Below, one piece after another: positions 1 to 7,630 of a stretch of 11,105 nt of DNA (its first letter is position 1; the number at the start of each line of letters is the position of its first letter). The stretch is from an uncultured Ruminococcus sp. Its GTDB lineage: Bacteria > Bacillota > Clostridia > Oscillospirales > Acutalibacteraceae. The notes beneath the pieces were generated by a model. That model saw only the letters and a program-made list of their open reading frames with translations. It did no database searches and had not been told where the DNA came from. A program made the translations under genes and the position numbers. The DNA lies in the NCBI GenBank assembly GCA_902773165.1, contig CACYDO010000115.1, positions 1 through 11,105 on the forward strand, read 5' to 3'.

Positions 1-572
1 AAATAGATCTTTCAAGTCTGAAAACCTTTTCTGTTCGTGAAGCACTTGAACAGCTTTTGTATCAGGTAATTCCCAGCGGAGTTACGTTCAGACTGTATAG
101 AAGAGCTGTATTTGAGCAGTTAAGATTTCCAAGAGGCTGGGTTTTTGAGGATCTGGCAACAGTTCATGCTGCTTTTATGAATTCCAATTCAATATCTGTT
201 ATTAATGCGCCTATATATGCTTACAGACAGCGCAGCGACAGTATTATCAGAATGAAAAACTATCATACAAAAATGGTAGTTGTTTCCGTGACAGAGCAGC
301 TCTATCGTGATATAATGTCTTTTGACGAAAATCTGTACAATGCGGTATGCTCAAGAATCTTTGCTCAGTATTATCACGTATTTCTTCAAATTCCGTTTTC
401 TGATATAGATAATATCAATATAATCTGGAAAGAAATGAAGAAATATCACAAAGCCGTTCTGAAAGACAAAAATCATTACGTGCGCAAAAAAAACAAGATA
501 GGGGCTTTTTTAGTCTTGTTCGGGAAAATACCTTCCTATTATTTCGGAAGATTATATCTTAGAATACGGTGA
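1..572 (+). CDS. Family 2 glycosyltransferase, C-terminal part (5' truncated by window)
   Basis: The frame is open from the first bases (codons begin at base 3) to TGA at 570-572, so the start lies outside the window and no internal start should be used. The visible 189 residues are the C-terminal part of a GT2 enzyme, which moves a sugar from a nucleotide-sugar to a growing surface glycan at the cytoplasmic face. Signs are a K/R-LYRR segment near base 90, the acceptor-side Glu-Asp in WVFEDLAT (about 138-158), and the IYAYRQRSDSIIR stretch (about 210-250), which matches the YxYRxRxxSI motif that typically follows the GT-A fold. After it come a helical tail and a basic C-terminus (KKNK...RLYLRIR) that may touch the membrane. 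It is followed after 34 bp by the nucleotidyltransferase-like gene, so the two are probably co-transcribed. Family assignment is firm; sugar and linkage cannot be told. Confidence 0.85.
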   Translation, partial: IDLSSLKTFSVREALEQLLYQVIPSGVTFRLYRRAVFEQLRFPRGWVFEDLATVHAAFMNSNSISVINAPIYAYRQRSDSIIRMKNYHTKMVVVSVTEQLYRDIMSFDENLYNAVCSRIFAQYYHVFLQIPFSDIDNINIIWKEMKKYHKAVLKDKNHYVRKKNKIGAFLVLFGKIPSYYFGRLYLRIR

Positions 573-606
573 CAGGCTGCCCTTATGGACAAACGATGTT
601 TAGGCG

Positions 607-1776
607 GTGAAATTGTTGGAGAAATTGACCGAAACACAGCAGAATCTTTTGGACCTGCTTGGATATGCTCTGTTTGATAAAAAATTCGATTTGAAAAAAA
701 TAGAATACAATTGGCAGGAGCTTCAAAAGGAAGCACTTGAACAGACTGTTTACACAACCATTTATCCCGTGATAAAGGATATCCTTCCAAATGAACTTCA
801 AAGGGAGTGGATGCTGCTCAATGCCCGCTTTGTTTCGCGCAATATAAAGGTAAATTATGAGCATACCGAGCTTCATAGGCTGATGACCGACAATAACATA
901 CCGTATACAACGATCAAAGGATATCGTTCCGCATCGTATTATGCCTCACCCATAAAGCGGACAATGGGCGATGTCGATTTTTTGGTGAGAGAAGCCGACG
1001 TAGAGAAAACAGGCAGGCTGCTTGAGAGCGTCGGATTTGTTCAGAGCGAGGATATTCACCACCATTTCCATTACGGGTACAGCAGAGATAATTCATACTG
1101 GGAACTGCATTTTTCCTTAGGCGGAATACCCGACAACGAAATAGGAGATGCTATCAAAGCACGTTTGGAGGATATCATTGCACAAGCGCAGAAGGTAAAT
1201 AAAGATAATATTGAATGTATGGTGCCGACGGATTATTACCATTGTGTGATAATGCTGCTTCACCTTATTGAGCATCTGACAAATGGCAGTGGCATAGGGC
1301 TTCGTCACATCTGCGACTGGGCAGTTTTTGCAGATAAAGTTGATATTACTCGATTTCAGTCAGATCTGAAGGAATTGGGACTCTGGACATTTGCTTGTCA
1401 ATTAACGGCGCTTTCGTCTGCATATCTCGGTTTGAAGGCGTTCGGTTGGTGCCCCGAATTTCCTGACGATTTCTTGGATTTTTTTATTCGTGATATAATT
1501 GATGGAGGCAATCATGGGCAGAAGAACAGAAACAGAAGCGGCGGAATCAATATGGTCAAGGAGTCTAATGTAGTATTGTCCTTGTCCGCAAGAACCAAGT
1601 ATTATTATCCTTTTTTCAAAACTCACAAATATTTGCTTCCGTTTGGCATGATTGCCTATATGTGTCATTTTTTGAAAAAACGCATAACCGGTGAAAGAAA
1701 ATGGATAACATCGGATGTCATTAAAGAGGCAAAAGATCGTAAAAAGCTTTATGAACAGTTTGAACTGTTTCAATAA
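607..1776 (+). CDS. NTP_transf_5-type nucleotidyltransferase family protein
   Basis: A 389-residue cytoplasmic protein of the uncharacterised nucleotidyltransferase family (Pfam NTP_transf_5), often found in polysaccharide and lasso-peptide or surface gene clusters. The signature lies at residues 103-127: IKG, then YYASPIKR, then GDVDFLV, with D122 and D124 forming the DxD metal-binding pair of the nucleotidyltransferase fold. W165-E166-L167-H168 matches the WELH motif usual in this family. The rest is helical, with a basic C-terminal third. The substrate is not known for most of the family, and nothing here identifies it. The start is uncertain: GTG at 607 sits inside the AGGCGGTG stretch (602-609) that looks like the ribosome binding site, so TTG at 616, six bases downstream of it, may be the real start. 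The gene lies 34 bp after the glycosyltransferase and no terminator follows it, which fits a role in surface glycan assembly. Confidence 0.82.
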   Translation: MKLLEKLTETQQNLLDLLGYALFDKKFDLKKIEYNWQELQKEALEQTVYTTIYPVIKDILPNELQREWMLLNARFVSRNIKVNYEHTELHRLMTDNNIPYTTIKGYRSASYYASPIKRTMGDVDFLVREADVEKTGRLLESVGFVQSEDIHHHFHYGYSRDNSYWELHFSLGGIPDNEIGDAIKARLEDIIAQAQKVNKDNIECMVPTDYYHCVIMLLHLIEHLTNGSGIGLRHICDWAVFADKVDITRFQSDLKELGLWTFACQLTALSSAYLGLKAFGWCPEFPDDFLDFFIRDIIDGGNHGQKNRNRSGGINMVKESNVVLSLSARTKYYYPFFKTHKYLLPFGMIAYMCHFLKKRITGERKWITSDVIKEAKDRKKLYEQFELFQ

Positions 1777-1779
1777 TGG

Positions 1780-1937
1780 TTAAGCAAACGCCGCACAAAG
1801 ACCGCATGCAGGCTCAAGCGGTGCTTCTGCTTTACAGAGGTCTCCCCAATAGATCCGCCCCCTGTGGTCGTTTTATGCACTCTGCCAAAAAAACTACTGC
1901 GCAACTTCGACACAATCTCTGTGCGGTATTGCCTTAA
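1780..1937. repeat. 158-bp element with 22-bp imperfect terminal inverted repeats
   Basis: The left arm (1780-1801) and right arm (1916-1937) are inverted copies matching at 17 of 22 positions without gaps, with a core of CCGCACA against TGTGCGG. Both ends begin TTAAG/CTTAA. The interior has further pairing options, such as ACCGC 1801-1805 with GCGGT 1818-1822, AGACC 1799-1803 with GGTCT 1839-1843, and AAGC/GCTT around 1816-1826. The element starts 3 bp after the stop of the preceding gene. The minus strand has a stop-free frame across it, ending at 1770, with no convincing start or ribosome binding site. It could be a MITE-like insertion, the remnant of a larger insertion sequence, or a structured RNA gene. 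No target-site duplication is evident. Confidence 0.5.
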
Positions 1938-1985
1938 AGCTATTGAAAAGAATTATTGTGAGATTTTTAGGGAAGCTTTTGTTAT

Positions 1986-1991
1986 TATAAT
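1986..1991 (+). promoter_or_regulatory. Possible -10 box upstream of tagD
   Basis: A perfect TATAAT hexamer. No good -35 lies at 16-18 bp; TTGTGA at 1956-1961 is 24 bp away, which is too far. If used, transcription would start near 1998, which falls on the left arm of the 1997-2077 stem, giving a leader of about 125 nt before the tagD ATG. This is suggestive only, since the region is AT-rich. Confidence 0.25.
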
Positions 1992-1996
1992 ACTGA

Positions 1997-2077
1997 AACT
2001 AAATAATCCAATTTAACGATCATTGTAAAACATTATGAGAAGCTCTGCCTGGCTTCAAAGCGGGAAATTATTTAGTT
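1997..2077 (+). other. Stem-forming element in the tagD leader
   Basis: An exact 11-bp inverted repeat, AACTAAATAAT at 1997-2007 and ATTATTTAGTT at 2067-2077, encloses 59 nt. Inside is a second stem, GAAGC 2039-2043 with GCTTC 2052-2056, around an 8-nt loop. The 33 bases at 2011-2043 recur in diverged form upstream of the C39-like gene. The element ends 46 nt before the tagD ATG. No T-run follows it, so it is not an intrinsic terminator. It may be a repeated mobile element or a folded leader RNA; I do not recognise a known riboswitch class. Confidence 0.5.
2011..2043 (+). repeat. Dispersed intergenic repeat, copy A
   Basis: These 33 bp align with 7565-7596 at 27 of 32 aligned positions with a single one-base gap. 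Conserved blocks are ATTTAAC, GTAAAAC and GAAGC. Both copies are noncoding, plus oriented and embedded in stem-forming sequence upstream of a gene start. Just before each copy is a related TAATCC...AATTTAA string, so the shared region may be longer. Confidence 0.5.
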
Positions 2078-2123
2078 GCCGAAGTAATAGGATTAAAAAT
2101 ATTTATACAGGAGAGGTGTAGGT

Positions 2124-2519
2124 ATGAAAAGAGTAATCACTTATGGCACATTTGATTTACTTCATTATGGTCATATAAATTTGCTCAGGAGAGCAAAAGC
2201 TCTTGGAGATTATCTTATTGTAGTTGTTTCCTCTGATGAATTTAACTGGAATGAAAAGCACAAGAAATGCTATTTCACATACGAGCAAAGAAAAGCGCTG
2301 CTTGAATCTATTCGTTATGTTGATCTTGTAATTCCGGAAACATGCTGGGAGCAAAAAGTAACAGATGTTCATGAGTATCACATTGATACCTTTGTCATGG
2401 GTGATGATTGGAAGGGAAAGTTTGATTATCTGAAAGATGAGGGCGTAGATGTAGTCTATCTTCCCAGAACGCCGGAAATAAGTACAACGCAGATCAAAAA
2501 GGATTTAACCGGCAAATAA
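2124..2519 (+). CDS. tagD: Glycerol-3-phosphate cytidylyltransferase (TagD type)
   Basis: A 131-residue cytoplasmic enzyme, full length for the family, that joins CTP and sn-glycerol 3-phosphate to give CDP-glycerol and pyrophosphate. CDP-glycerol is the donor for glycerol-phosphate units in wall teichoic acids or decorated polysaccharides. The cytidylyltransferase signatures are all present: YGTFDLLHYGH at residues 7-17 with the HxGH pair H14/H17, MGDDW at 92-96, and RTPEISTT at 115-122, equivalent to the RTxGISTT nucleotide-binding motif. The ATG has a strong AGGAGAGG site (2109-2116) seven bases upstream. No CDP-glycerol polymerase (TagB/TagF-like) lies in the window; the upstream glycosyltransferase suggests the product feeds the same surface polymer. 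The 347-bp gap before it and its possible own promoter suggest separate transcription. A related cytidylyltransferase with another phosphoalcohol substrate is possible but less likely. Confidence 0.92.
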   Translation: MKRVITYGTFDLLHYGHINLLRRAKALGDYLIVVVSSDEFNWNEKHKKCYFTYEQRKALLESIRYVDLVIPETCWEQKVTDVHEYHIDTFVMGDDWKGKFDYLKDEGVDVVYLPRTPEISTTQIKKDLTGK

Positions 2520-2730
2520 CGATCTTTATGAATCAGCCTGGAAAACTTGTCAAAGCTTATGATTAAGAATCAGTGTTTCGCTGCAATATTCAGTCTTGTT
2601 TTTCGTTTGTTCTCGAAAGACATGCAAAAAAAGTTGAAACTGTGATATTTATGAGTCAGACAAGGTATACATACTCAAAATCTCTTAAACAATTTAGCTG
2701 AAATATCAATCAAGAAGGGTGAGTGACAAC

Positions 2731-5700
2731 ATGAAAAAAATGCGTATTCCGAGGCGGTTGCTAGCTGCTTTTTTATCGCTGATGATTGTAGCAGCAATGA
2801 TTCCTGCTCACGCCAAGGAAACTGAGAAGACCAACATTACATCATACACCGCGCCAACGGCAGTATCTGATTTTGCCGAAAGTGACACACCACAGCCGAT
2901 CGTAACGGCAGGTTCGGCAAATGGCGGAACGATGTATTACCGCCTTGGACTTAACGGCGCTTGGAGTACAGAAATACCGACATCTCAGATCGCTGCAACA
3001 CATACTGTATATTGGTACGTAAAGGGCGACGAAACTCACAACGATCTTGGCAGCGAAACAGCGCCCCAGGGCAGCGTTACCTTGCAGGCAGCTCATAACG
3101 ACAAGGTGATGTTCAATGTCAGAACCAACGGCTATAATCTCAGACTTTTTTACGAAGGAAAGTGGATACAGACCACTTACAGTGACGAAGGATATGCTAC
3201 CGTTGTCAAGGTAGGGAACAATGCGCAGAAAACACTGTCAAGCTTTCAGTATGGCAAGGTTTATACGATAGATGGCGTTGAGGTAGCAGTGTTTGCTGAA
3301 ATTGTTCCGGGCAGTGAAACGGTGAGTATCAACTACGAGTTGAAAAATACCACCAATGAAGATCTTTCCGTACAGATAGCTTCCCACGCCGATACAATGG
3401 TAGGCGGCAACGACAGAGCGCGCGTATATATCGAAAACGGCGATACGATCGTAATGGAAAACCATGACTCAAGCAAAGACGCTTACGGAGCAAAATATAA
3501 GCTGACATCTGGTCTTGGGCAGTTTACAACGATGTGGTATGGTTCATACAGCAGCCGAACATCTAATCTGTTTAATAATACAACTGATACTGAACCATAT
3601 ACGGGTGACAGCGGAATTGCCTTCTCGTGGACTGTACCGATACCGGCAGGCGAGGACGCAAGTCTTTCCTGCGGCGGCGATATCGGCAATTTAAGATCTC
3701 AGTCGATCAAGGCCTCCGGCGTAACTGCTACTTACGGAGATACGGATAAAGCAGTAGAAGCGGAGCTTACCAAGGGCGACGGAGAGCTCAGTTATTTTGT
3801 ATCCTCGGGTACAAATATTATTTCCATTGACGAAAATACAGGTGCTCTGACTATTTTAGGAGCAGGTGCGGCAACAGTTGCAATAAGGGCTTCGGCAACG
3901 GAAGACTTCGATGAAACAACAAAAATGATCCCGATCAGAATATATAAGAAGGAAATTGAGGTGGATTGGCAAACAAGGGAATTTGTTTATGACGGTCAGC
4001 CGCATTCCCCCGAGGGATCAGCCAAGGATATTATCGAAGGCGATTCATGCAGCGTCATTGTGGAAAATCCGATGACGGCGGTCGGTAATTACACTTCAAA
4101 TTACTCCGATTGGTCGCTTTCAAACAGCAATTACATAATTGCACCCACGCAGAATTCCGTGGAATACAGCATTGTAAAAAGAGAGCTTATTCCCTCATGG
4201 GGCGAAACAACATTTGTTTATGATGGCAATCCCCATCTCCCGACAATGCAGGTCACAAATTTTGTCGGAGAGGATACCTGTAATTCCTCCGTCAGCGGCG
4301 AGCAGACAGACTGCGGAACATATACTGCGACCGCTTCGATCACCGATTTTGACGAAACAAAATATTCTCTTCCCGAAGACCTCACAAAAGAGTTTACAAT
4401 AACTCAGGCAGACCCGAAGCTGAATGTTGCTCCCGTTTCCGGTAAAACATACGGTGATGGCAAGTTTGCTATTTCTGTTTCTCAAGTTGGCGATTCCGAG
4501 GAGTATACCTATGCAAGCAGCAACGAAAAAGTTCTCAAGGTCGACACAAATGGCAATGTTACTATCGTAGGTGCAGGCAAGGCTGCTGTGACGGTAGGAG
4601 TTAAAAGCTCTAAGAATTACCGCGCAGATCAGAAAAAAATCGAGATCACGATAGCAAAAAAAGCAGCTTCTCTTGAAGTAAGCAATGTTAAATATTCAAA
4701 AACGTATGGCGACGCTTCGTTTAAGATCGCCGATATCAAAAAGGAAGGCGAATCCGCCGTTGCGTTTAAGTCGGACAACACAAACGTTGCTGCTGTTGAC
4801 GCAAGCGGAAATGTTACTGTAAAGGGCGCAGGAACAGCTAAAATCACGCTTTCTATGAACGAGAGCGCAAATTACAGGCTCGTTTCAAAAACGATAGAGA
4901 TATCTGTTGCACCGAAAAATGTTGTTGTTACGGCTGACAACAAGAAAAAAAAGTACGGTACAGCAGACCCGACATTTACATCAACAGTCACAGGCCTTGT
5001 GGGCAGCGACAAGCTGACGATCTCCTATGACCGCAAAAAAGGCGAGGACGCAGGCAGCTACACCGTTACTCCATCAGTCAAGGGCAATGCTAATTACAGC
5101 GTAACAATTAAAACAGGCGTTCTTACAATAGAAAAAGCAAATCAGACGTTTACAGTTCTGAACGATAAAACTACTTACGGAAGCACAGATAAACTTCCCC
5201 TGGTTAAAACGAACAGTGGTGCGGGAATTACTTATTCTCTGAAGGACGGAACGCCCGCTGATGTCGTTTCCATTGACAAGAACGGCAATATTTCTCCGCT
5301 GAACGCAGGAACGGCAACGGTTGTTGCCTCAGCGGCAGAAACAAAGAATTATCTCCCTCTGACAAAAGAGATCACCGTAACTACAACACCAAAGCAGATC
5401 AAAGTCAACTGGGGCAGCTGTGAGTTTACATATGACGGAAAGCTTCATGTTCCGCAGGCAGCTGCATCTGGTCTTGTCGGCAATGACGAATGCACGGTAA
5501 CAGTTACAGGCGCTCAGACCGACGCAGGCTCTTATACAGCGTCTGCCGTATCTCTGAGCAATGCAAATTATATTCTTCCTAAGAATATTACTCAGAAATT
5601 TACAATAGCAAAGGCTGACCCTACACTTGCCGCGGACGATATCAGTAAGACATACGGCGAGGCTGTATTTGATATCGGCATAAATAAGAATACCGACGGC

Positions 5701-7509
5701 GCAGTTGTATTCTCCGGCGGAGATGAAAAAATTGCGGCAGCCGATAAGGACGGACATATAAATATCCTCGGCGCAGGTAAAACCAAAATTACGGCAGCTG
5801 TTGCCGAAACGAAGAATTATAAGGCAGGTACGATTTCTGTAAATATTACAATTGCACCGAAGCCCGTAACTCTTGAGTGGAGTAATACTGAGTTTGTTTA
5901 CGATGGCAAGGCGCATTGCCCGACTGTTACCGTAAAGGGTCTTGTCGGAAGTGACGAATGCAGCGCAGTCGTTACAGGCGCACAGACAGACGCAGGTGAT
6001 TACACTGCCGAAGCGGCTTCTCTTTCAAATGAGAATTATTCACTGCCCAAGGCGAATAAGACAGGCTTTAAGATAACCCGTGCAAAATCCAGGCTTCGTC
6101 TCAGAAGCGAGGTCAAGACATACGGCGACGAGCCATTTGTTCTTAATGTCGTTAAAGAAAGCGACGACGTTCCTGCATATAAGGTAAGTGACGAAAAGGT
6201 CATCACTGTTGACGAGAACGGCGTTGTAACAATTGTCGGCGCAGGTAAAGCAACTGTTACTGCCGAGGTAGAAGCTTCGAAGAACTATGAGGCAGGCAGT
6301 GCGGAAGCGGAAATAACAGTAGAGAAACGATCAGGCACACTGAATGTTGAAGCTGAGATCAATGCAGTATACGGCGACGAGCCTTTCTCTGCAATTAAGG
6401 CTGAAACAGGAAGCAAAGAAGAATTTGGGTTTAAGTCTGATAACGAAGATGTCGCTTTTGTTGACGACTCAGGTGTCGTGACGATCAAGGGCGCAGGAAA
6501 AGCTCAGATCACCGTAATCAGGAAGGAAACAGCTAACTCCGTAGCCGCAGAAGCTAAGATCGTTATCAATGTAAAACCGAAGGAAATAACCGTTACAGCA
6601 GATAACCTGACGAAGAAATACTCAGAAAATGATCCCAAGCTGACATACACAGTTGACGGTCTTGTCGAAGGCGATACATTGAATGTTACGCTCGACCGCG
6701 AAAAGGGCGAAAATGTCGGCGAATACGTCATTACCCCGAAGGCTGAGGAGAACAAGAATTATTCTGTAAAGACCGCAGATGGCAAGCTTACTGTTATAAA
6801 AACAGAGCAGACGATCACCGCAGAGGATATTACGGCAGATATAGCCGATAAAACAGCGAAAATAAATGCGCAGACAAGCGGTGACGGAAAGCTTACATAT
6901 ACGTTAAAATCGGGCGAAGCAGTTTCTGTAGATGAAAACGGAACGCTTACTCTTTTGAGTGAGGGCAGCGCAGTTATCACCGTAACAGCAGAGGAAACAG
7001 ATAACTACAGCGCAGCTTCCGCAGAAATCAACGTGACCGTTACGGATTCCGGTCCTCATTTTATAGTTAAATTCGATAAAAACGGTCACGGCGCTTCAGT
7101 TAGCGATCAGTCGGTAGCAGAGGGCAGATCAGCCGAAGAACCGGAAGTAAAAATACCGAACGGCTGGACATTTGAAGGCTGGTATACAGATCCTGAATGC
7201 ACACAGCCTTACGATTTCTCCGATAAAGTTACTTCCGATATTACGCTGTATGCTAAGTGGGATACTATCGCTCCCGATGATAAGCCGTCGTCGCTTATTC
7301 TGGGCGACCTTGACCGCGACGGTCAGATAATGTCGGCAGACGCGCTTGCAGCCCTTAGATTTAGTGTCGGTATCGGCGAGGTAAGCGCTGATGATCTCAA
7401 AATTTCCGACATCGACGACGATAAATCTGTAACCTCAGCAGACGCACTGGAAATTCTCAGATTCAGCGTAGGCTCTTCTAATAACGAAAGAATCGGGAAG
7501 CCGATATGA
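2731..7509 (+). CDS. Large secreted multi-Ig-like (MBG/BIG2-type) protein with B-repeat and C-terminal dockerin
   Basis: An exported protein of 1592 residues. ATG 2731 is preferred to in-frame GTG 2719 because AGAAGGGTG (2713-2721) is then a well-placed ribosome binding site, and MKKMRIPRR begins a typical signal peptide (basic start, hydrophobic core, AHA cleavage after residue 28). Order: Ig-like module about 39-119; beta-rich domain of unknown name about 122-321; 14 Ig-like modules of about 75-85 residues, 331-1439; InlB/Listeria-Bacteroides B-repeat 1440-1511 (FEGWYTD...LYAKW); dockerin about 1519-1592. The dockerin calcium loops are D1526-D1537 and D1560-D1571, each followed by a near-identical SADAL..LRFSVG helix. 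Met at position 9 of loop 1 and Lys at position 6 of loop 2 are atypical. There is no catalytic domain, LPXTG motif or transmembrane anchor, so attachment should be through a cohesin. Likely role: adhesin, or long spacer or structural subunit of a cellulosome-like complex. The noncoding DNA on either side suggests a single-gene unit. Confidence 0.88.
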   Translation: MKKMRIPRRLLAAFLSLMIVAAMIPAHAKETEKTNITSYTAPTAVSDFAESDTPQPIVTAGSANGGTMYYRLGLNGAWSTEIPTSQIAATHTVYWYVKGDETHNDLGSETAPQGSVTLQAAHNDKVMFNVRTNGYNLRLFYEGKWIQTTYSDEGYATVVKVGNNAQKTLSSFQYGKVYTIDGVEVAVFAEIVPGSETVSINYELKNTTNEDLSVQIASHADTMVGGNDRARVYIENGDTIVMENHDSSKDAYGAKYKLTSGLGQFTTMWYGSYSSRTSNLFNNTTDTEPYTGDSGIAFSWTVPIPAGEDASLSCGGDIGNLRSQSIKASGVTATYGDTDKAVEAELTKGDGELSYFVSSGTNIISIDENTGALTILGAGAATVAIRASATEDFDETTKMIPIRIYKKEIEVDWQTREFVYDGQPHSPEGSAKDIIEGDSCSVIVENPMTAVGNYTSNYSDWSLSNSNYIIAPTQNSVEYSIVKRELIPSWGETTFVYDGNPHLPTMQVTNFVGEDTCNSSVSGEQTDCGTYTATASITDFDETKYSLPEDLTKEFTITQADPKLNVAPVSGKTYGDGKFAISVSQVGDSEEYTYASSNEKVLKVDTNGNVTIVGAGKAAVTVGVKSSKNYRADQKKIEITIAKKAASLEVSNVKYSKTYGDASFKIADIKKEGESAVAFKSDNTNVAAVDASGNVTVKGAGTAKITLSMNESANYRLVSKTIEISVAPKNVVVTADNKKKKYGTADPTFTSTVTGLVGSDKLTISYDRKKGEDAGSYTVTPSVKGNANYSVTIKTGVLTIEKANQTFTVLNDKTTYGSTDKLPLVKTNSGAGITYSLKDGTPADVVSIDKNGNISPLNAGTATVVASAAETKNYLPLTKEITVTTTPKQIKVNWGSCEFTYDGKLHVPQAAASGLVGNDECTVTVTGAQTDAGSYTASAVSLSNANYILPKNITQKFTIAKADPTLAADDISKTYGEAVFDIGINKNTDGAVVFSGGDEKIAAADKDGHINILGAGKTKITAAVAETKNYKAGTISVNITIAPKPVTLEWSNTEFVYDGKAHCPTVTVKGLVGSDECSAVVTGAQTDAGDYTAEAASLSNENYSLPKANKTGFKITRAKSRLRLRSEVKTYGDEPFVLNVVKESDDVPAYKVSDEKVITVDENGVVTIVGAGKATVTAEVEASKNYEAGSAEAEITVEKRSGTLNVEAEINAVYGDEPFSAIKAETGSKEEFGFKSDNEDVAFVDDSGVVTIKGAGKAQITVIRKETANSVAAEAKIVINVKPKEITVTADNLTKKYSENDPKLTYTVDGLVEGDTLNVTLDREKGENVGEYVITPKAEENKNYSVKTADGKLTVIKTEQTITAEDITADIADKTAKINAQTSGDGKLTYTLKSGEAVSVDENGTLTLLSEGSAVITVTAEETDNYSAASAEINVTVTDSGPHFIVKFDKNGHGASVSDQSVAEGRSAEEPEVKIPNGWTFEGWYTDPECTQPYDFSDKVTSDITLYAKWDTIAPDDKPSSLILGDLDRDGQIMSADALAALRFSVGIGEVSADDLKISDIDDDKSVTSADALEILRFSVGSSNNERIGKPI
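3721..7047 (+). repeat. Coding tandem array of 14 Ig-like modules in three classes
   Basis: Three module types alternate within the large dockerin protein. Type A (BIG2-like) has a T-Y-G-D start, a VTIxGAGKAxVT core and a late KNY. Type B has EFxYDGxxHxP, then GxDxC, then TGAQTDAG and NYxLP. Type C (MBG-like) has VTADNxxKKY, then DRxKGE and NYSV. Residue ranges: A 331-407, B 409-484, B 485-560, A 561-643, A 645-729, C 730-803, A 804-888, B 890-963, A 964-1044, B 1045-1119, A 1120-1200, A 1201-1284, C 1285-1360, and a degenerate A 1360-1439 lacking the YGD. The order is ABB-AACA-BAB-AACA. Some DNA stretches are nearly repeated, such as the TGAQTDAG coding segments near 5508 and 5976. Boundaries are approximate. 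Confidence 0.8.
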
Positions 7510-7564
7510 TATGAATAATATCTTGTACTGTGCGAAAATATTAATCCGGCAATTTAATATCCCG

Positions 7565-7596
7565 ATTTAACATTATCGTAAAACGTTACGCGAAGC
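7565..7596 (+). repeat. Dispersed intergenic repeat, copy B
   Basis: The diverged second copy of 2011-2043: 27 of 32 aligned positions match, with one single-base gap. Two of the changes (AT to GC) strengthen the GC content of the local stem. It is 5.5 kb from copy A, in the same orientation, between two dockerin genes. Confidence 0.5.
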
Positions 7597-7630
7597 AACG
7601 TCGGGGCGCAGCGCTCCGCATCCAAAGCTC

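Noticed and set aside
1402..1773. 123-residue minus-strand open frame under the nucleotidyltransferase-like gene
   Set aside because: It is the complement of a well-supported coding region and has no family features.
1780..1937. 6S RNA for the long imperfect hairpin
   Set aside because: Length is near the usual range, but I could not see the conserved central bubble flanked by G-C closing stems, so no such call is made.
2634..2671. Promoter for the large dockerin gene from TTGAAA (2634) and TATACA (2666)
   Set aside because: The spacing is 26 bp, too long for a sigma-70-type pair, and no better -35 lies at 17 bp.
5329..5916. 195-residue minus-strand open frame inside the Ig-like array
   Set aside because: It is opposite strongly supported module repeats, rich in Cys/Ile/Arg as expected from the complement of this coding sequence, and has no domain or ribosome binding site.
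3721..7047. CRISPR or noncoding satellite reading of the repeat array
   Set aside because: The repeats are diverged 225-250-bp protein-coding modules in one continuous frame, not short identical repeats with unique spacers.
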